Positions 14,786 to 23,106 of a stretch of 64,000 nt of DNA are shown here, in pieces. The DNA is taken from positions 3,224,001 through 3,288,000 of the forward strand of contig NZ_CP026730.1 of NCBI RefSeq assembly GCF_003369795.1. Reading direction: 5' to 3'. The notes under the pieces are model-generated. The model was given only the letters and a program-made list of their open reading frames with translations, did not search any database and was not told the origin of the DNA. The first letter of the stretch is position 1. Each line of letters begins with the position of its first letter. Origin of the DNA: Streptomyces sp. CB09001 (GTDB lineage Bacteria > Actinomycetota > Actinomycetes > Streptomycetales > Streptomycetaceae). The position numbers were made by a program, and so were the translations under genes.

Positions 14786-15868
14786 GTGACGGACCTGCAG
14801 ACGGAGCAGCGGGAGACGTACCTGGCCGGGTACGCCGAGATTCTGGCGGGCGTCGCCGACACGGGGCGCCGGCCGACCCGGGACGAGCTGGAGGAGCGCA
14901 GGCTCTTCGGCGAGCAGGCCGCAGAAGCCGGACACAGCCTGCGCAGTCTCGTGCGGCTGCACCTGGACGCCACGCGCACGTCCTGGCCCGGCCGCGGTGC
15001 GACGGTCTCCGGCGCCGACGTCACGGGCACCGTGCTCGCCGCCGTCGCCCAGGCCGTGGACGCCTTCGCCGAGGGCTACGAACGCGCGCAGCGGCTCGCC
15101 GTACGCCAGGAGGAGGCCGCGCGACGGGAGTTCATCGACGACCTGCTCTACGGGCGCAGCGATCTCGGCCGCCTCGCCGAACGGGCCGAGCGCTTCGGGC
15201 TCGTCCTCTCCCGCGACCACGCCGTCGCGGTGGCCCAGGGCCCCGAGGCGTACGACGACACCGCCCCGGTCACGCGGGTCGTGGAGAGCGCGCTCATCTC
15301 CCGTTTCGGCGACCGACGCGTCCTGATCACCACCAAGAACGGGCAGTTGATCTGCATCGCGCCCGGCGACCAGGACGACGTGCTGTCCTTCTTCGCCAAA
15401 CAGGCCTACGCCGCCACGGACGGCAACCGGGTGGCCATCGGGCGCCCGCAGAGCGGCGCGGGCGGCGTCGTGCACAGCTACGAGGAGGCGCTCAGCACCC
15501 TCGAACTCGCCGACCGGCTGGGCCTGGAGGAGCCCGTGGTGCGTGCCGCGGACATGCTGGTCTACCCGGTCCTCGCCCGGGACCGGCAGGCGATGGCCGA
15601 CCTGGTGCTGAGCGTGCTGGGTCCGCTGCGCGAGGCCCGCGGCGGTGCCGAGCCGCTGCTGCGGACCCTGGAGGTGTACTTCGACGCCGGCTGCACCGCG
15701 GCCGAGGCCGCCCGGCGTCTCACGCTCAGCGTGCGGGCGCTCACCTACCGGCTGGACCGCATCCACCAGCTGACCGGGGCGAACGCCTCCGACCCGGTGC
15801 ACCGCTACACGCTGCAGACCGCGGTCATCGGGGCCCGGCTGCTGGGGTGGCCCGCCCAGGAGATCTAG
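14786..15868 (+). CDS. PucR/CdaR-type transcriptional regulator
   Basis: A 360-residue regulator with the usual order: an N-terminal helical sensory region (about 1-110), a GGDEF-like middle part (about 130-255, with RVAIGRPQSGAGGVVHSYEEA as its end), and a C-terminal PucR helix-turn-helix (about 295-350: AAEAARRLTLSVRALTYRLD). Such proteins activate catabolic or redox genes in response to small molecules. The start is a GTG at 14786 after GGGGAGG. It stands alone and is convergent with the flotillin gene 39 bp away. Target unknown. Confidence 0.87.
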   Translation: MTDLQTEQRETYLAGYAEILAGVADTGRRPTRDELEERRLFGEQAAEAGHSLRSLVRLHLDATRTSWPGRGATVSGADVTGTVLAAVAQAVDAFAEGYERAQRLAVRQEEAARREFIDDLLYGRSDLGRLAERAERFGLVLSRDHAVAVAQGPEAYDDTAPVTRVVESALISRFGDRRVLITTKNGQLICIAPGDQDDVLSFFAKQAYAATDGNRVAIGRPQSGAGGVVHSYEEALSTLELADRLGLEEPVVRAADMLVYPVLARDRQAMADLVLSVLGPLREARGGAEPLLRTLEVYFDAGCTAAEAARRLTLSVRALTYRLDRIHQLTGANASDPVHRYTLQTAVIGARLLGWPAQEI

Positions 15869-15907
15869 GCGGGCGGGCCGTCCCGGCAACCGGTCGACGT
15901 GGGTGCG

Positions 15908-17359
15908 TCAGTCCGTGATCTCCACCTTGCCGTTCTCGGTGGAGGCGTTGCCCGCCTCGCCCCTGGCCGTGATGCCCTTCAGCAGGGACGCCAGGTCGAC
16001 GCCCGTGGTCGAGCCCAGCAGTTCCATGCCCTGCGCCACGTTGTCGGCGACCGTACGGGTGAGGCGGCTCGCGCCGTCCGTCGAGATGACCGTCATCCTG
16101 TCCACGGCCGCCAGCGGCTCGGACGCCTTCGCCACCACCTGCGGCAGCACCTCGACCAGCATCTGCAGCACGGCGGCGTCGCCGTACCGGTCGAACGCGT
16201 CGGCCTTCTTCTCCATCGCCTCGGCCTCGGCCGCGCCCTTGGCACCGATCGCGGCGGCCTCGGCGTCGCCCTCCAGCCGTACGGCGTCCGCCAGGGCGCT
16301 GCGCCGCTGCTTCTCGCCCTCACCGGTGAGCCGGGCCCGCTCGGCCTCCGCCTGGGCGGCGGCGATACCGGCGGCGCGCTCACCCTCCGCCTGCTTCACC
16401 CGCGCCACCCGGCGGGCCTCCGCCTCCTGCTCGGCGGCGTACCGCTGGGCGTCGGCGGGCTTGCGCACCTCGGTGTCCAGCTGGCGGTCCTTCAGCGCGG
16501 CCTGCCGCTCGGCGACCTTCTCCTGCTCGGCGAGGATGTCCTGCTGCCGGGCCGCCTCCGCGAGGGGACCCGAGGCGTTGGCGCGGGCCGCGGCCTGGTC
16601 GGTCTCGGCCTTGATCTCGGCCTGCTTCAGGTAGAGGGTCCGCTGGGCGACCGCGATCTCCTCCTCCGCCTTCAGCCGCGCCTGCTCGGCCGCCCGCCGG
16701 GCGACCGCCTCCGCGATGTCGGCCTCCTGCTTCGCGCGTGCCGCTTCGGGGCGGCCGAGGTCCTCCAGGTAGGAACCCTCGGTGGTGATGTCCTGGATCT
16801 GGAAGGCGTCGAGCACCAGGCCCTGTCCGGACAGGCTCGCCTCCGCCTCCTCGGCGACCTGGCCGGCGAACGCGGCCCGGTCCCGGATGACGTCCTCCAC
16901 GGACATCCGGCCGACGATCGCGCGCAGTGCGCCGGACAGCACCTCCTGGGTGAAGCCGACGATGCCGTCCTGCTGCATCAGGAACCGCTGCGCGGCGGCC
17001 CGGATCGCGTCCTCCGTGCCGCCGACCTTGACGATCGCGACGCCTTCGAGATTGGCCTTCACCCCGCGCAGCGTCACCGCGCCGCGCACGGCGACCGGGA
17101 TGTGCCGGGAGGAGAGGTCGAGCGTGAACCGCTGCTGCACGAACGGCACGACGAACACACCGCCGCCCACCACGACCTTCTGGCCGCTGTTGTCGGTGAA
17201 CACGCGGCCCGTCTCCGGATCGGTGGACCTCTTGCCGCGCCGCCCGGTGACGATGAACGCCTCGCTCGGACCGGCCACCTTGTAGCGGCTCACCACCACC
17301 AGGGCGAGCAGCACCAGGAGTACGACGACTCCCACCACCGCGATGACGACAGGACTCAT
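15908..17359 (-). CDS. Flotillin-like SPFH-domain protein
   Basis: A 483-residue flotillin homologue. One N-terminal membrane helix (about 4-24) is followed by an SPFH/band-7 domain (about 30-200), then a long Ala/Glu-rich coiled coil (about 200-400) with repeated EA and AEA runs, then a C-terminal oligomerisation region. Flotillins form scaffold domains in the membrane and affect fluidity and cell-wall enzymes. The ATG at 17359 is preceded by a GGGGGCG. An NfeD-like gene lies directly upstream on the same strand, the classical pairing for YuaF-YuaG. Confidence 0.9.
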   Translation of the reverse strand: MSPVVIAVVGVVVLLVLLALVVVSRYKVAGPSEAFIVTGRRGKRSTDPETGRVFTDNSGQKVVVGGGVFVVPFVQQRFTLDLSSRHIPVAVRGAVTLRGVKANLEGVAIVKVGGTEDAIRAAAQRFLMQQDGIVGFTQEVLSGALRAIVGRMSVEDVIRDRAAFAGQVAEEAEASLSGQGLVLDAFQIQDITTEGSYLEDLGRPEAARAKQEADIAEAVARRAAEQARLKAEEEIAVAQRTLYLKQAEIKAETDQAAARANASGPLAEAARQQDILAEQEKVAERQAALKDRQLDTEVRKPADAQRYAAEQEAEARRVARVKQAEGERAAGIAAAQAEAERARLTGEGEKQRRSALADAVRLEGDAEAAAIGAKGAAEAEAMEKKADAFDRYGDAAVLQMLVEVLPQVVAKASEPLAAVDRMTVISTDGASRLTRTVADNVAQGMELLGSTTGVDLASLLKGITARGEAGNASTENGKVEITD

Positions 17360-17384
17360 GACAACGCCCCCGAATCACACAGAG

Positions 17385-17445
17385 AGAACAGCGAGAACAG
17401 CGAGAAGACAGAGAACACAGAAAGCAGAAGACGAGAGAGAAGGCG
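17385..17445 (+). repeat. Purine-rich GAGAACA/GAGAAGACA repeat
   Basis: A stretch of almost only purines with AGAACAGCG and AGAAGACAGAG repeats lies between the NfeD-like gene end and the flotillin start. On the transcribed (minus) strand it is polypyrimidine, which would keep the mRNA leader unstructured. Confidence 0.7.
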
Positions 17446-17460
17446 GAGACGGCGCGGACC

Positions 17461-17970
17461 TCAGCGGTCCACCGGGCGCACCACCACCGACGTCCCGGTC
17501 GGTACCCCCTCGACCCACACCTCGACGCCCCGCGCCAGCGGCACCGTGCTGCGCGCCGCGCACTTCAGCGGCTGCCCGGCGAGCCGGAGCAGGACCTCGC
17601 CGTAGCCGTCCGCCGGGATGGCGGTCACGACTTTGCCGGACGTGCCGAGGAGGTCGTTGGTACGAGGCGTGACGGCGGTCTGGTCGCGCATCAGGGCGCG
17701 GCCGAAGCGGTACGTCAGCCAGCCGGCCCCCACTCCGGCGACCGCGCCGACGCCGGCGGCGCCCGCGGGACCGGTCCAGCCGGTGCCGAGGGCGATGGCG
17801 CCACCGAAGCCGGTCATCGCCACGAACCCGGCGACGACCGGCAGCGACAGCCACCCCTCCAGGACGCCGTCCAGCACTCCGTCGAAGGCGCCTTCCAGCA
17901 GTCCGTCGAAGACCAGCGACAGGGCGAGCAGCACGACCCCCGTGATACCCAGCCCGAGAAACCAGGCCAT
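17461..17970 (-). CDS. NfeD-like membrane protein, flotillin partner
   Basis: A 169-residue protein with about three hydrophobic segments (about 3-22, 45-62, 68-88) and a C-terminal OB-fold-like domain (about 105-169, LLGTSGKVVTAIPADGYGEV), as in NfeD1b/YuaF proteins that accompany flotillins. The loop after the first helix carries an odd repeat (LEGAFDGVLDGVLEGW). The ATG at 17970 follows GGGAGGGGGACGG. It is about 100 bp from the flotillin start and probably in one operon with it. Confidence 0.82.
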   Translation of the reverse strand: MAWFLGLGITGVVLLALSLVFDGLLEGAFDGVLDGVLEGWLSLPVVAGFVAMTGFGGAIALGTGWTGPAGAAGVGAVAGVGAGWLTYRFGRALMRDQTAVTPRTNDLLGTSGKVVTAIPADGYGEVLLRLAGQPLKCAARSTVPLARGVEVWVEGVPTGTSVVVRPVDR

Positions 17971-18143
17971 GCGTGCCGTCCCCCTCCCGCCCGTCGCTGA
18001 GCTTCGGTGAGATGCATCGTCACATGCGGCGCGGCAGCCGGTCATTGCCGCGTTCCGGCAATCTTTACGCGTCTTTGATGCCGCCCTCGATCTCTTCCGG
18101 CGCTCCTGGAACCGCTCCCGGTGCCTGTACTGTCCTTCTCCAA

Positions 18144-20105
18144 ATGGGGACTCATACGGGGAGCGTTCCGAACCAGGTTCCGCAGGGCGACGGGTACGCG
18201 CACATGGTGGTGTGCGGCGACGACGGACTGGCCCATCGGCTGGCCGCCGAACTGCGCGGCGTCTACCGCGAACAGGTCACCCTCGTCGTCCCGCCCGCCG
18301 GGCGTCGGGTGCGTCAGCCGGTGGTCGGGCGGGCCCGGGCCGCCTCGGCGGCACTGCTGGACATGGTCAACGCGGCCGTCAACCGGACGGGCAGCGGTGA
18401 TTCGGGCGGCGCCGACCGCGAACTCGACGCCACCGAGCCGACCGAGGACGTACTCGCGGACGCCGGCGTCGAGCGGGCCACCGCGCTGGCCCTCGTGTAC
18501 GACGACGACGAGACCAACATCCGCGCCGCTCTGACCGCCCGTCGGCTCAACCCACGGCTGCGGCTGGTCCTGCGTCTGTACAACCGGCGCCTGGGCCAGC
18601 ACATCGAGGAACTCCTCGACCAGAGCGCGACCTTGGCGACGGGCAGCAGTCCCGGGACCGGCTCCGGGTCCGGGGCCGGGTCCGGGGCCGGGGCCGGGTC
18701 CACGACCGTCCTGTCCGACGCCGACACCGCCGCTCCCGCGCTGGCGGCCACCGCCCTCGTCGGCACCAGCAAGGTCGTCGAGACGGACGGTCTGCTGCTG
18801 CGCGCCGTCGAACGCAATCCACCCCGGCCCGGCGAGGTGGCCGATCCGGGACTGTGCACCCTGGCACTGCTGTCCGCGACCAGCAACGATCCGGCCGGTG
18901 CTGACGGTTCGGAGGAAAGCGGCGAGCACGGGCCGCAACTGCTGCCCGACGCGGCGGCGGTGGAGGCGGCCACCGGACGCGGGACGGTGGCCCTGGAGCA
19001 CGTGTCGTACTCCGGGCCGCCGCTGCCCGCCGGGCGGGCCGGTGTGCCCGCCTTCGGCGAACTGTTCTCGCGTCGGCTGCGGTGGTCGCTGGCCGGTCTG
19101 GCGGCGTGCGTGGTCGCCCTCGCCGTGGCACTGATGGTGGCCACCGGCGATCACCCGCTGCACGCCACGTACGTGACACTGCTCGACCTGTTCTCCATCA
19201 ACGAACCCGCGCACAACAAGGACACCGGACGTCAGATCCTCCAGCTCCTCTCCGGGTTCGTCGGACTGCTGCTGCTGCCCGTCCTGCTGGCCGCCGTGCT
19301 GGAGGCTCTCGGAACCTTCCGCAGCGCGTCGGCTCTGCGGAAGCCGCCGCGCGGGCTCGGCGGGCATGTCGTCCTGCTGGGCCTCGGCAAGATCGGCACC
19401 CGCGTCCTGACCCGGCTGCGGGAGATGGACATCCCCGTGGTGTGCGTCGAGGCCGACCCCGAGGCACGCGGCATGGCGACCGCGCGGCGGCTGCGAGTGC
19501 CGGTGGTGCTGGGGGACGTCACCCAGGAGGGCGTCCTGGAGGCCGCCAAGATCCACCGGGCGCACTCGCTGCTCGCCCTGACCAGCGTGGACACGACCAA
19601 CCTGGAGGCGGTGCTGTACGCGCGGTCCGTACGGTCGCGGCTGCGGGTGGTGCTGCGCCTGTACGACGACGACTTCGCGACCGCCGTGTACCGCACCCTG
19701 CGGGCCGCCCACCCGGGCGCGCTCACCCGCAGCCGGAGCGTGACGCACCTGGCGGCGCCGTCCTTCGCCGGGGCGATGATGGGCCGCCAGATCCTCGGGG
19801 CGATCCCCGTCGAACGGCGGGTGCTGCTGTTCGCGGCGGTGGAGGTGGCGGGGCATCCCCAGCTGGAGGGGAAGACGGTCGGGGAGGCGTTCCGGGCGGG
19901 GGCGTGGCGGGTGCTGGCGCTCGAGGTCTCCGACGGTGGGCGGGGCGAGGGTGGTGCGCCGGAGAGGGCGCGGGAGTCGCGGTTGGTGTGGGAGCTGCCC
20001 GACACGTATGTCCTGCGGGGCTCGGACCGGGTGGTGCTGGCGGCGACTCGGCGGGGGCTGGCGGAGTTGCTCGGGCGGCGGGCGCGGCAGCGGACGGATG
20101 TGTAG
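18144..20105 (+). CDS. CASTOR/Pollux-like protein with two RCK (TrkA-N) domains
   Basis: A 653-residue protein. The first RCK-like domain (about 15-140, HMVVCGDDGLAHRLAAELRG) has lost the GxGxxG of TrkA-N. A Gly/Ser linker (about 172-192) interrupts it. Two hydrophobic helices flank a pore-like segment (about 315-385). The second RCK domain is canonical (HVVLLGLGKIGTRVLTRLRE, acidic residue in CVEADPEA). This order is like plant CASTOR/Pollux and actinobacterial homologues thought to be ligand-gated K+ or Ca2+ channels. The ATG at 18144 has no Shine-Dalgarno; the mRNA may be leaderless. Confidence 0.75.
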   Translation: MGTHTGSVPNQVPQGDGYAHMVVCGDDGLAHRLAAELRGVYREQVTLVVPPAGRRVRQPVVGRARAASAALLDMVNAAVNRTGSGDSGGADRELDATEPTEDVLADAGVERATALALVYDDDETNIRAALTARRLNPRLRLVLRLYNRRLGQHIEELLDQSATLATGSSPGTGSGSGAGSGAGAGSTTVLSDADTAAPALAATALVGTSKVVETDGLLLRAVERNPPRPGEVADPGLCTLALLSATSNDPAGADGSEESGEHGPQLLPDAAAVEAATGRGTVALEHVSYSGPPLPAGRAGVPAFGELFSRRLRWSLAGLAACVVALAVALMVATGDHPLHATYVTLLDLFSINEPAHNKDTGRQILQLLSGFVGLLLLPVLLAAVLEALGTFRSASALRKPPRGLGGHVVLLGLGKIGTRVLTRLREMDIPVVCVEADPEARGMATARRLRVPVVLGDVTQEGVLEAAKIHRAHSLLALTSVDTTNLEAVLYARSVRSRLRVVLRLYDDDFATAVYRTLRAAHPGALTRSRSVTHLAAPSFAGAMMGRQILGAIPVERRVLLFAAVEVAGHPQLEGKTVGEAFRAGAWRVLALEVSDGGRGEGGAPERARESRLVWELPDTYVLRGSDRVVLAATRRGLAELLGRRARQRTDV

Positions 20106-20148
20106 GGGCGCCGCCCCTACGACCCCGCCAGGGGGCTCCGCCCCCTGG
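20102..20148 (+). terminator. Double hairpin between convergent genes
   Basis: Two perfect stems in a row: a 9+1+9 palindrome (GTAGGGGCG C CGCCCCTAC, 20102-20120) overlapping the stop codon, and a 9-bp stem with a 3-nt loop (CCAGGGGGC TCC GCCCCCTGG, 20128-20148). Works in both orientations, for the twin-RCK gene and the S9 peptidase gene. Confidence 0.85.
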
Positions 20149-20200
20149 ACCCCCGGCCTGTGCCCACCCACCACCCGACTCGGCCGGTGGGCGGACCGCT

Positions 20201-22021
20201 CTACGGGTTCGGGAGGTGCCTTCTTGCGAAGTCCAGCTCCAGGCGTACCTGCTTGATGCGTTCGTCGACGACCAGGGAGCCGTGGCCCGCGTCGTAGCGG
20301 TAGACCTCGTGGACGGCGCCCCTGGTCTCCAGGCGCTCGACGTAGTTCTCGACCTGGCGGATCGGGCAGCGCGGGTCGTTGACGCCCGCCGAGATGTACA
20401 CCGGGGCCTTGACCTCGTCGACGTAGGTCAGCGGGGAGGACGCCTCAAAGCGCTCGGGGACCTCCTCGGGGGTGCCGCCCAGCAGGGTGCGGTCGAGTGC
20501 CTTGAGGCCCTCCATCTCGTCGTGGTACGCGGTGACGTAGTCGGCGACCGGCACGGCCGCGATGCCCAGCGTCCACGCCTCGGGCTGGGTGCCGATGCCG
20601 AGCAGGGTGAGGTAGCCGCCCCAGGAGCCGCCGGTGAGGATCAGGCGCTCGGGGTCCGCGAGGCCCGAGGTGACCGCCCATTCCCGCACCGCCGCGATGT
20701 CCTCCAGCTCGATGAGACCCACCCGGTGCTTGAGGGCGTCGGTCCACGCGCGGCCGTACCCGGTGGAGCCCCGGTAGTTGACGCGGACCACCGCGTACCC
20801 GTGATCGACCCAGGCGGCCGGGCCCGCGGCGAAGGCGTCGCTGTCGTGCCAGGTCGGGCCGCCGTGGATGTCGAAGACCGTCGGGAGCGGACCGGCCGCC
20901 CCGGCGGGCTTCTGGACCAGGGCGTGGATGCGGCCTCCGGGCCCCTCGACCCACACGTCCTCCACCGGGACCGAGCGGGGCGACTTCAGGCCGGGCGGGT
21001 CCAGGACGACGCGGCCGGTGGTGGAGCGGACGGCCGACGGTTCGGCGGCCGACGACCACAGGTACTCCACACTGCCGTCCGGGCGGGCCGTGGCCCCCGA
21101 GACGGTGCCGGCGGGGGTGTCGATCTCGGTGAGCCCGCGCTCGGCGAAGTCGTAGCGGAACAGCTCGCTGCGGGCCTCGAAACCGTGCACGATCAGCAGG
21201 CCGGAGCCGTCCGGATACCACTCCGCGCTCACGTCGCCCGGCAGCTCCAGCGCGAGGTCGGTCTGCTCCCCCGTCGCCACGTCCCACACCAGGGGCTCCC
21301 AGCGGCCCCGGCGCTGGTGGCCGATGAGCAGCCGGGTGTCACCGTCGACCGGCGCGAAGCCCAGGACCTCCAGGCCCAGCTCCTCCTCGCCGCCTCTGGT
21401 GTCGTCCAGCTCGGCGACCGTGCCGCCGTCGGGGCGCAGGACGCGCAGCGCCGAGTGCATGGCGTCACCGTGCTCGGTGTGCTCGATCGCGATCAGGGAG
21501 CCGTCGTGGGAGAGGTCACCGACGCCCGCGGACTCGCGGTGCCGGTAGATCTCCGCCGGTGCGCCGCCGTCCCCGCGCGCGAGGTGGATCGTCGTACCGT
21601 CCTCGTCGGTGGAGCGGCCGATCACCGCCGTGCGACCGTCCCGGCCGAGGGCGAGGCCCGCCGGGTAGGAGGGGGCGAGGCCCGGCACGGCCTCCTCGTC
21701 CGCGCCGCCCGCGAAGGGCTGGCGGCGCCAGACCCCGAACTCGTCGCCGTCCTTGTCGTCGAACCACCAGATCCAGTCGCCGTCCGGCGCGAGCACGCCG
21801 TCCGTCGTGCCGTTGGGCCGGTCCGTGACCTGGCGCTGCTCGCCGCTCGACCGGTCCCAGGCGTACAGCTCGTAGGTCCCCGTCGCGTTCGAGACGAACA
21901 GGGAGCGGTCCGGGGCGTCCTCGGCCCAGTCGGGCAGCGACACCCTCGGTGCCCGGAACCGCTTCTCCCAGTCGGGCACCTGCTCGCCCTGCGTCTGCCG
22001 CAACCCGTTGCTCTCAGTCAT
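20201..22021 (-). CDS. S9-family serine peptidase (prolyl oligopeptidase type)
   Basis: A 606-residue two-domain enzyme. The N-terminal beta-propeller (about 30-350) has repeated WD-like stretches (SNATGTYELYAWDR, LAPDGDWIWWFDD). The C-terminal alpha/beta hydrolase domain (about 370-606) has the nucleophile GGSWGGY, the acid in GVNDPRCP and the histidine in DAGHGSL. Family members cleave oligopeptides or acyl-peptides in the cytoplasm. There is no signal peptide. The ATG at 22021 is the only one that includes the conserved N-terminal DWEKRFRAPRVSLPDW block. It is divergent from SURF1. Confidence 0.9.
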   Translation of the reverse strand: MTESNGLRQTQGEQVPDWEKRFRAPRVSLPDWAEDAPDRSLFVSNATGTYELYAWDRSSGEQRQVTDRPNGTTDGVLAPDGDWIWWFDDKDGDEFGVWRRQPFAGGADEEAVPGLAPSYPAGLALGRDGRTAVIGRSTDEDGTTIHLARGDGGAPAEIYRHRESAGVGDLSHDGSLIAIEHTEHGDAMHSALRVLRPDGGTVAELDDTRGGEEELGLEVLGFAPVDGDTRLLIGHQRRGRWEPLVWDVATGEQTDLALELPGDVSAEWYPDGSGLLIVHGFEARSELFRYDFAERGLTEIDTPAGTVSGATARPDGSVEYLWSSAAEPSAVRSTTGRVVLDPPGLKSPRSVPVEDVWVEGPGGRIHALVQKPAGAAGPLPTVFDIHGGPTWHDSDAFAAGPAAWVDHGYAVVRVNYRGSTGYGRAWTDALKHRVGLIELEDIAAVREWAVTSGLADPERLILTGGSWGGYLTLLGIGTQPEAWTLGIAAVPVADYVTAYHDEMEGLKALDRTLLGGTPEEVPERFEASSPLTYVDEVKAPVYISAGVNDPRCPIRQVENYVERLETRGAVHEVYRYDAGHGSLVVDERIKQVRLELDFARRHLPNP

Positions 22022-22219
22022 GGCCCCATACTGCCCCGACCCGGCGACAACGCGCAGAAGAGATCCCCAGCCTGTGGACAACCTCCTCCGTCCACCCGCC
22101 CGTCCCCGTGCTTCCCCCGCCTTTCCCCCTTCCTTCCTCCGTCCTTCCTCCGTCCTTCCCTCATGTTTTCCACAGCCCCGCGGCCGGGCCGTCCGGGCGC
22201 GCACCGTACCGTGGAGGGC

Positions 22220-23053
22220 GTGTACCGGTTTCTGCTGACGCCCCGATGGTGGGGGATCAACGTCTTCGTCGTCCTGGCCATCCCCTTCTGCATCTTCATG
22301 GGTTCCTGGCAGCTCGGCCGTTTCGAGGACCGGGTCCAGGACCACGAGACCGCCTCCACACAGCAGGAGTCGGCCGCCCGGGACGCCGCGCGCCCGCTGA
22401 CCGAGCTGCTGCCCGTGGACAAGGCGACGGTCGGCAGGCAGACCACCGTGACCGGCCGGTACGACGATCAGCTGCTGGTACCGGAGCGGAAGCTGGACGA
22501 CCGGGAGGGCTTCTACGTCCTCACGCTCCTGCGCACCGACGGCGGTGAGGCCCTGCCCGTCGTGCGGGGCTGGCTCCCCGGCGAACCCGACCCGGCGAAG
22601 GCCCCGGCCCCGCCCGCCGGCGAGGTCACCGTCACCGGGGCGCTGCAGGCCGCCGAGTCCCCGGGCGCGGGCGGCGTCAGCGGCCGTTCCGGGTGGCCCG
22701 ACGGCCAGACCGGCGCGATCAGCGCGGCGACCCTGCTGAACCTCGTGCCCTACGACGTGTACGACGCCTGGGTCACGCTGAACGAGGGCGACTCGGGGAT
22801 GCGGGCCGTGCCCGTGAGCGCGCCGCAGAACACGGGCCTCGACCTGAAGGCCTTCCAGAACCTCGGCTACACCGCCGAGTGGTTCGCGTTCGTCGGCTTC
22901 GTGATCTTCATGTGGTTCCGGCTGCTGCGCCGCGAGGTCGAACTCGCCCGGGACGCCGAGCTGGGCCTGGTCACGGAGGACGGGGAGGACAGGGAGGACG
23001 CCGGAGAGAGCGGGGGCCAGGCCGACCGGGCCAGGGCCGGGCTCGTCTCCTGA
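22220..23053 (+). CDS. SURF1-family cytochrome oxidase assembly protein
   Basis: A 277-residue SURF1 protein with the family's two membrane helices, near the N-terminus (GINVFVVLAIPFCIFMGSWQ, about residues 12-31) and near the C-terminus (EWFAFVGFVIFMWFRLLRR), enclosing an extracytoplasmic domain with VTGRYD and VVRGWLP. SURF1 helps heme a insertion into aa3-type oxidase. The start is taken at GTG 22220 (MYRFLLTPRWWG), where GGAGGGC lies just upstream; an earlier ATG at 22163 would add a poorly conserved N-terminus. The acidic tail after the last helix is longer than usual. Confidence 0.87.
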   Translation: MYRFLLTPRWWGINVFVVLAIPFCIFMGSWQLGRFEDRVQDHETASTQQESAARDAARPLTELLPVDKATVGRQTTVTGRYDDQLLVPERKLDDREGFYVLTLLRTDGGEALPVVRGWLPGEPDPAKAPAPPAGEVTVTGALQAAESPGAGGVSGRSGWPDGQTGAISAATLLNLVPYDVYDAWVTLNEGDSGMRAVPVSAPQNTGLDLKAFQNLGYTAEWFAFVGFVIFMWFRLLRREVELARDAELGLVTEDGEDREDAGESGGQADRARAGLVS

Positions 23054-23104
23054 ACCGCTGAACCCGCTGAACCACTGAACCCGCTGAACCCGCTGAACCG
23101 CTGG
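23050..23104 (+). repeat. CTGAACC(C)G tandem repeat between SURF1 and the next convergent gene
   Basis: Six 8- or 9-bp units (CTGAACCG, CTGAACCCG, CTGAACCA and so on) start at the SURF1 stop codon and run to the end of the convergent gene. Each unit contains TGA in one frame. Confidence 0.85.
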
Positions 23105-23106
23105 GG

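Noticed and set aside
16000..17605. Long + strand frame opposite the flotillin gene
   Set aside because: A codon-bias shadow of the GC-rich coiled-coil region; the minus-strand protein is a clear flotillin.
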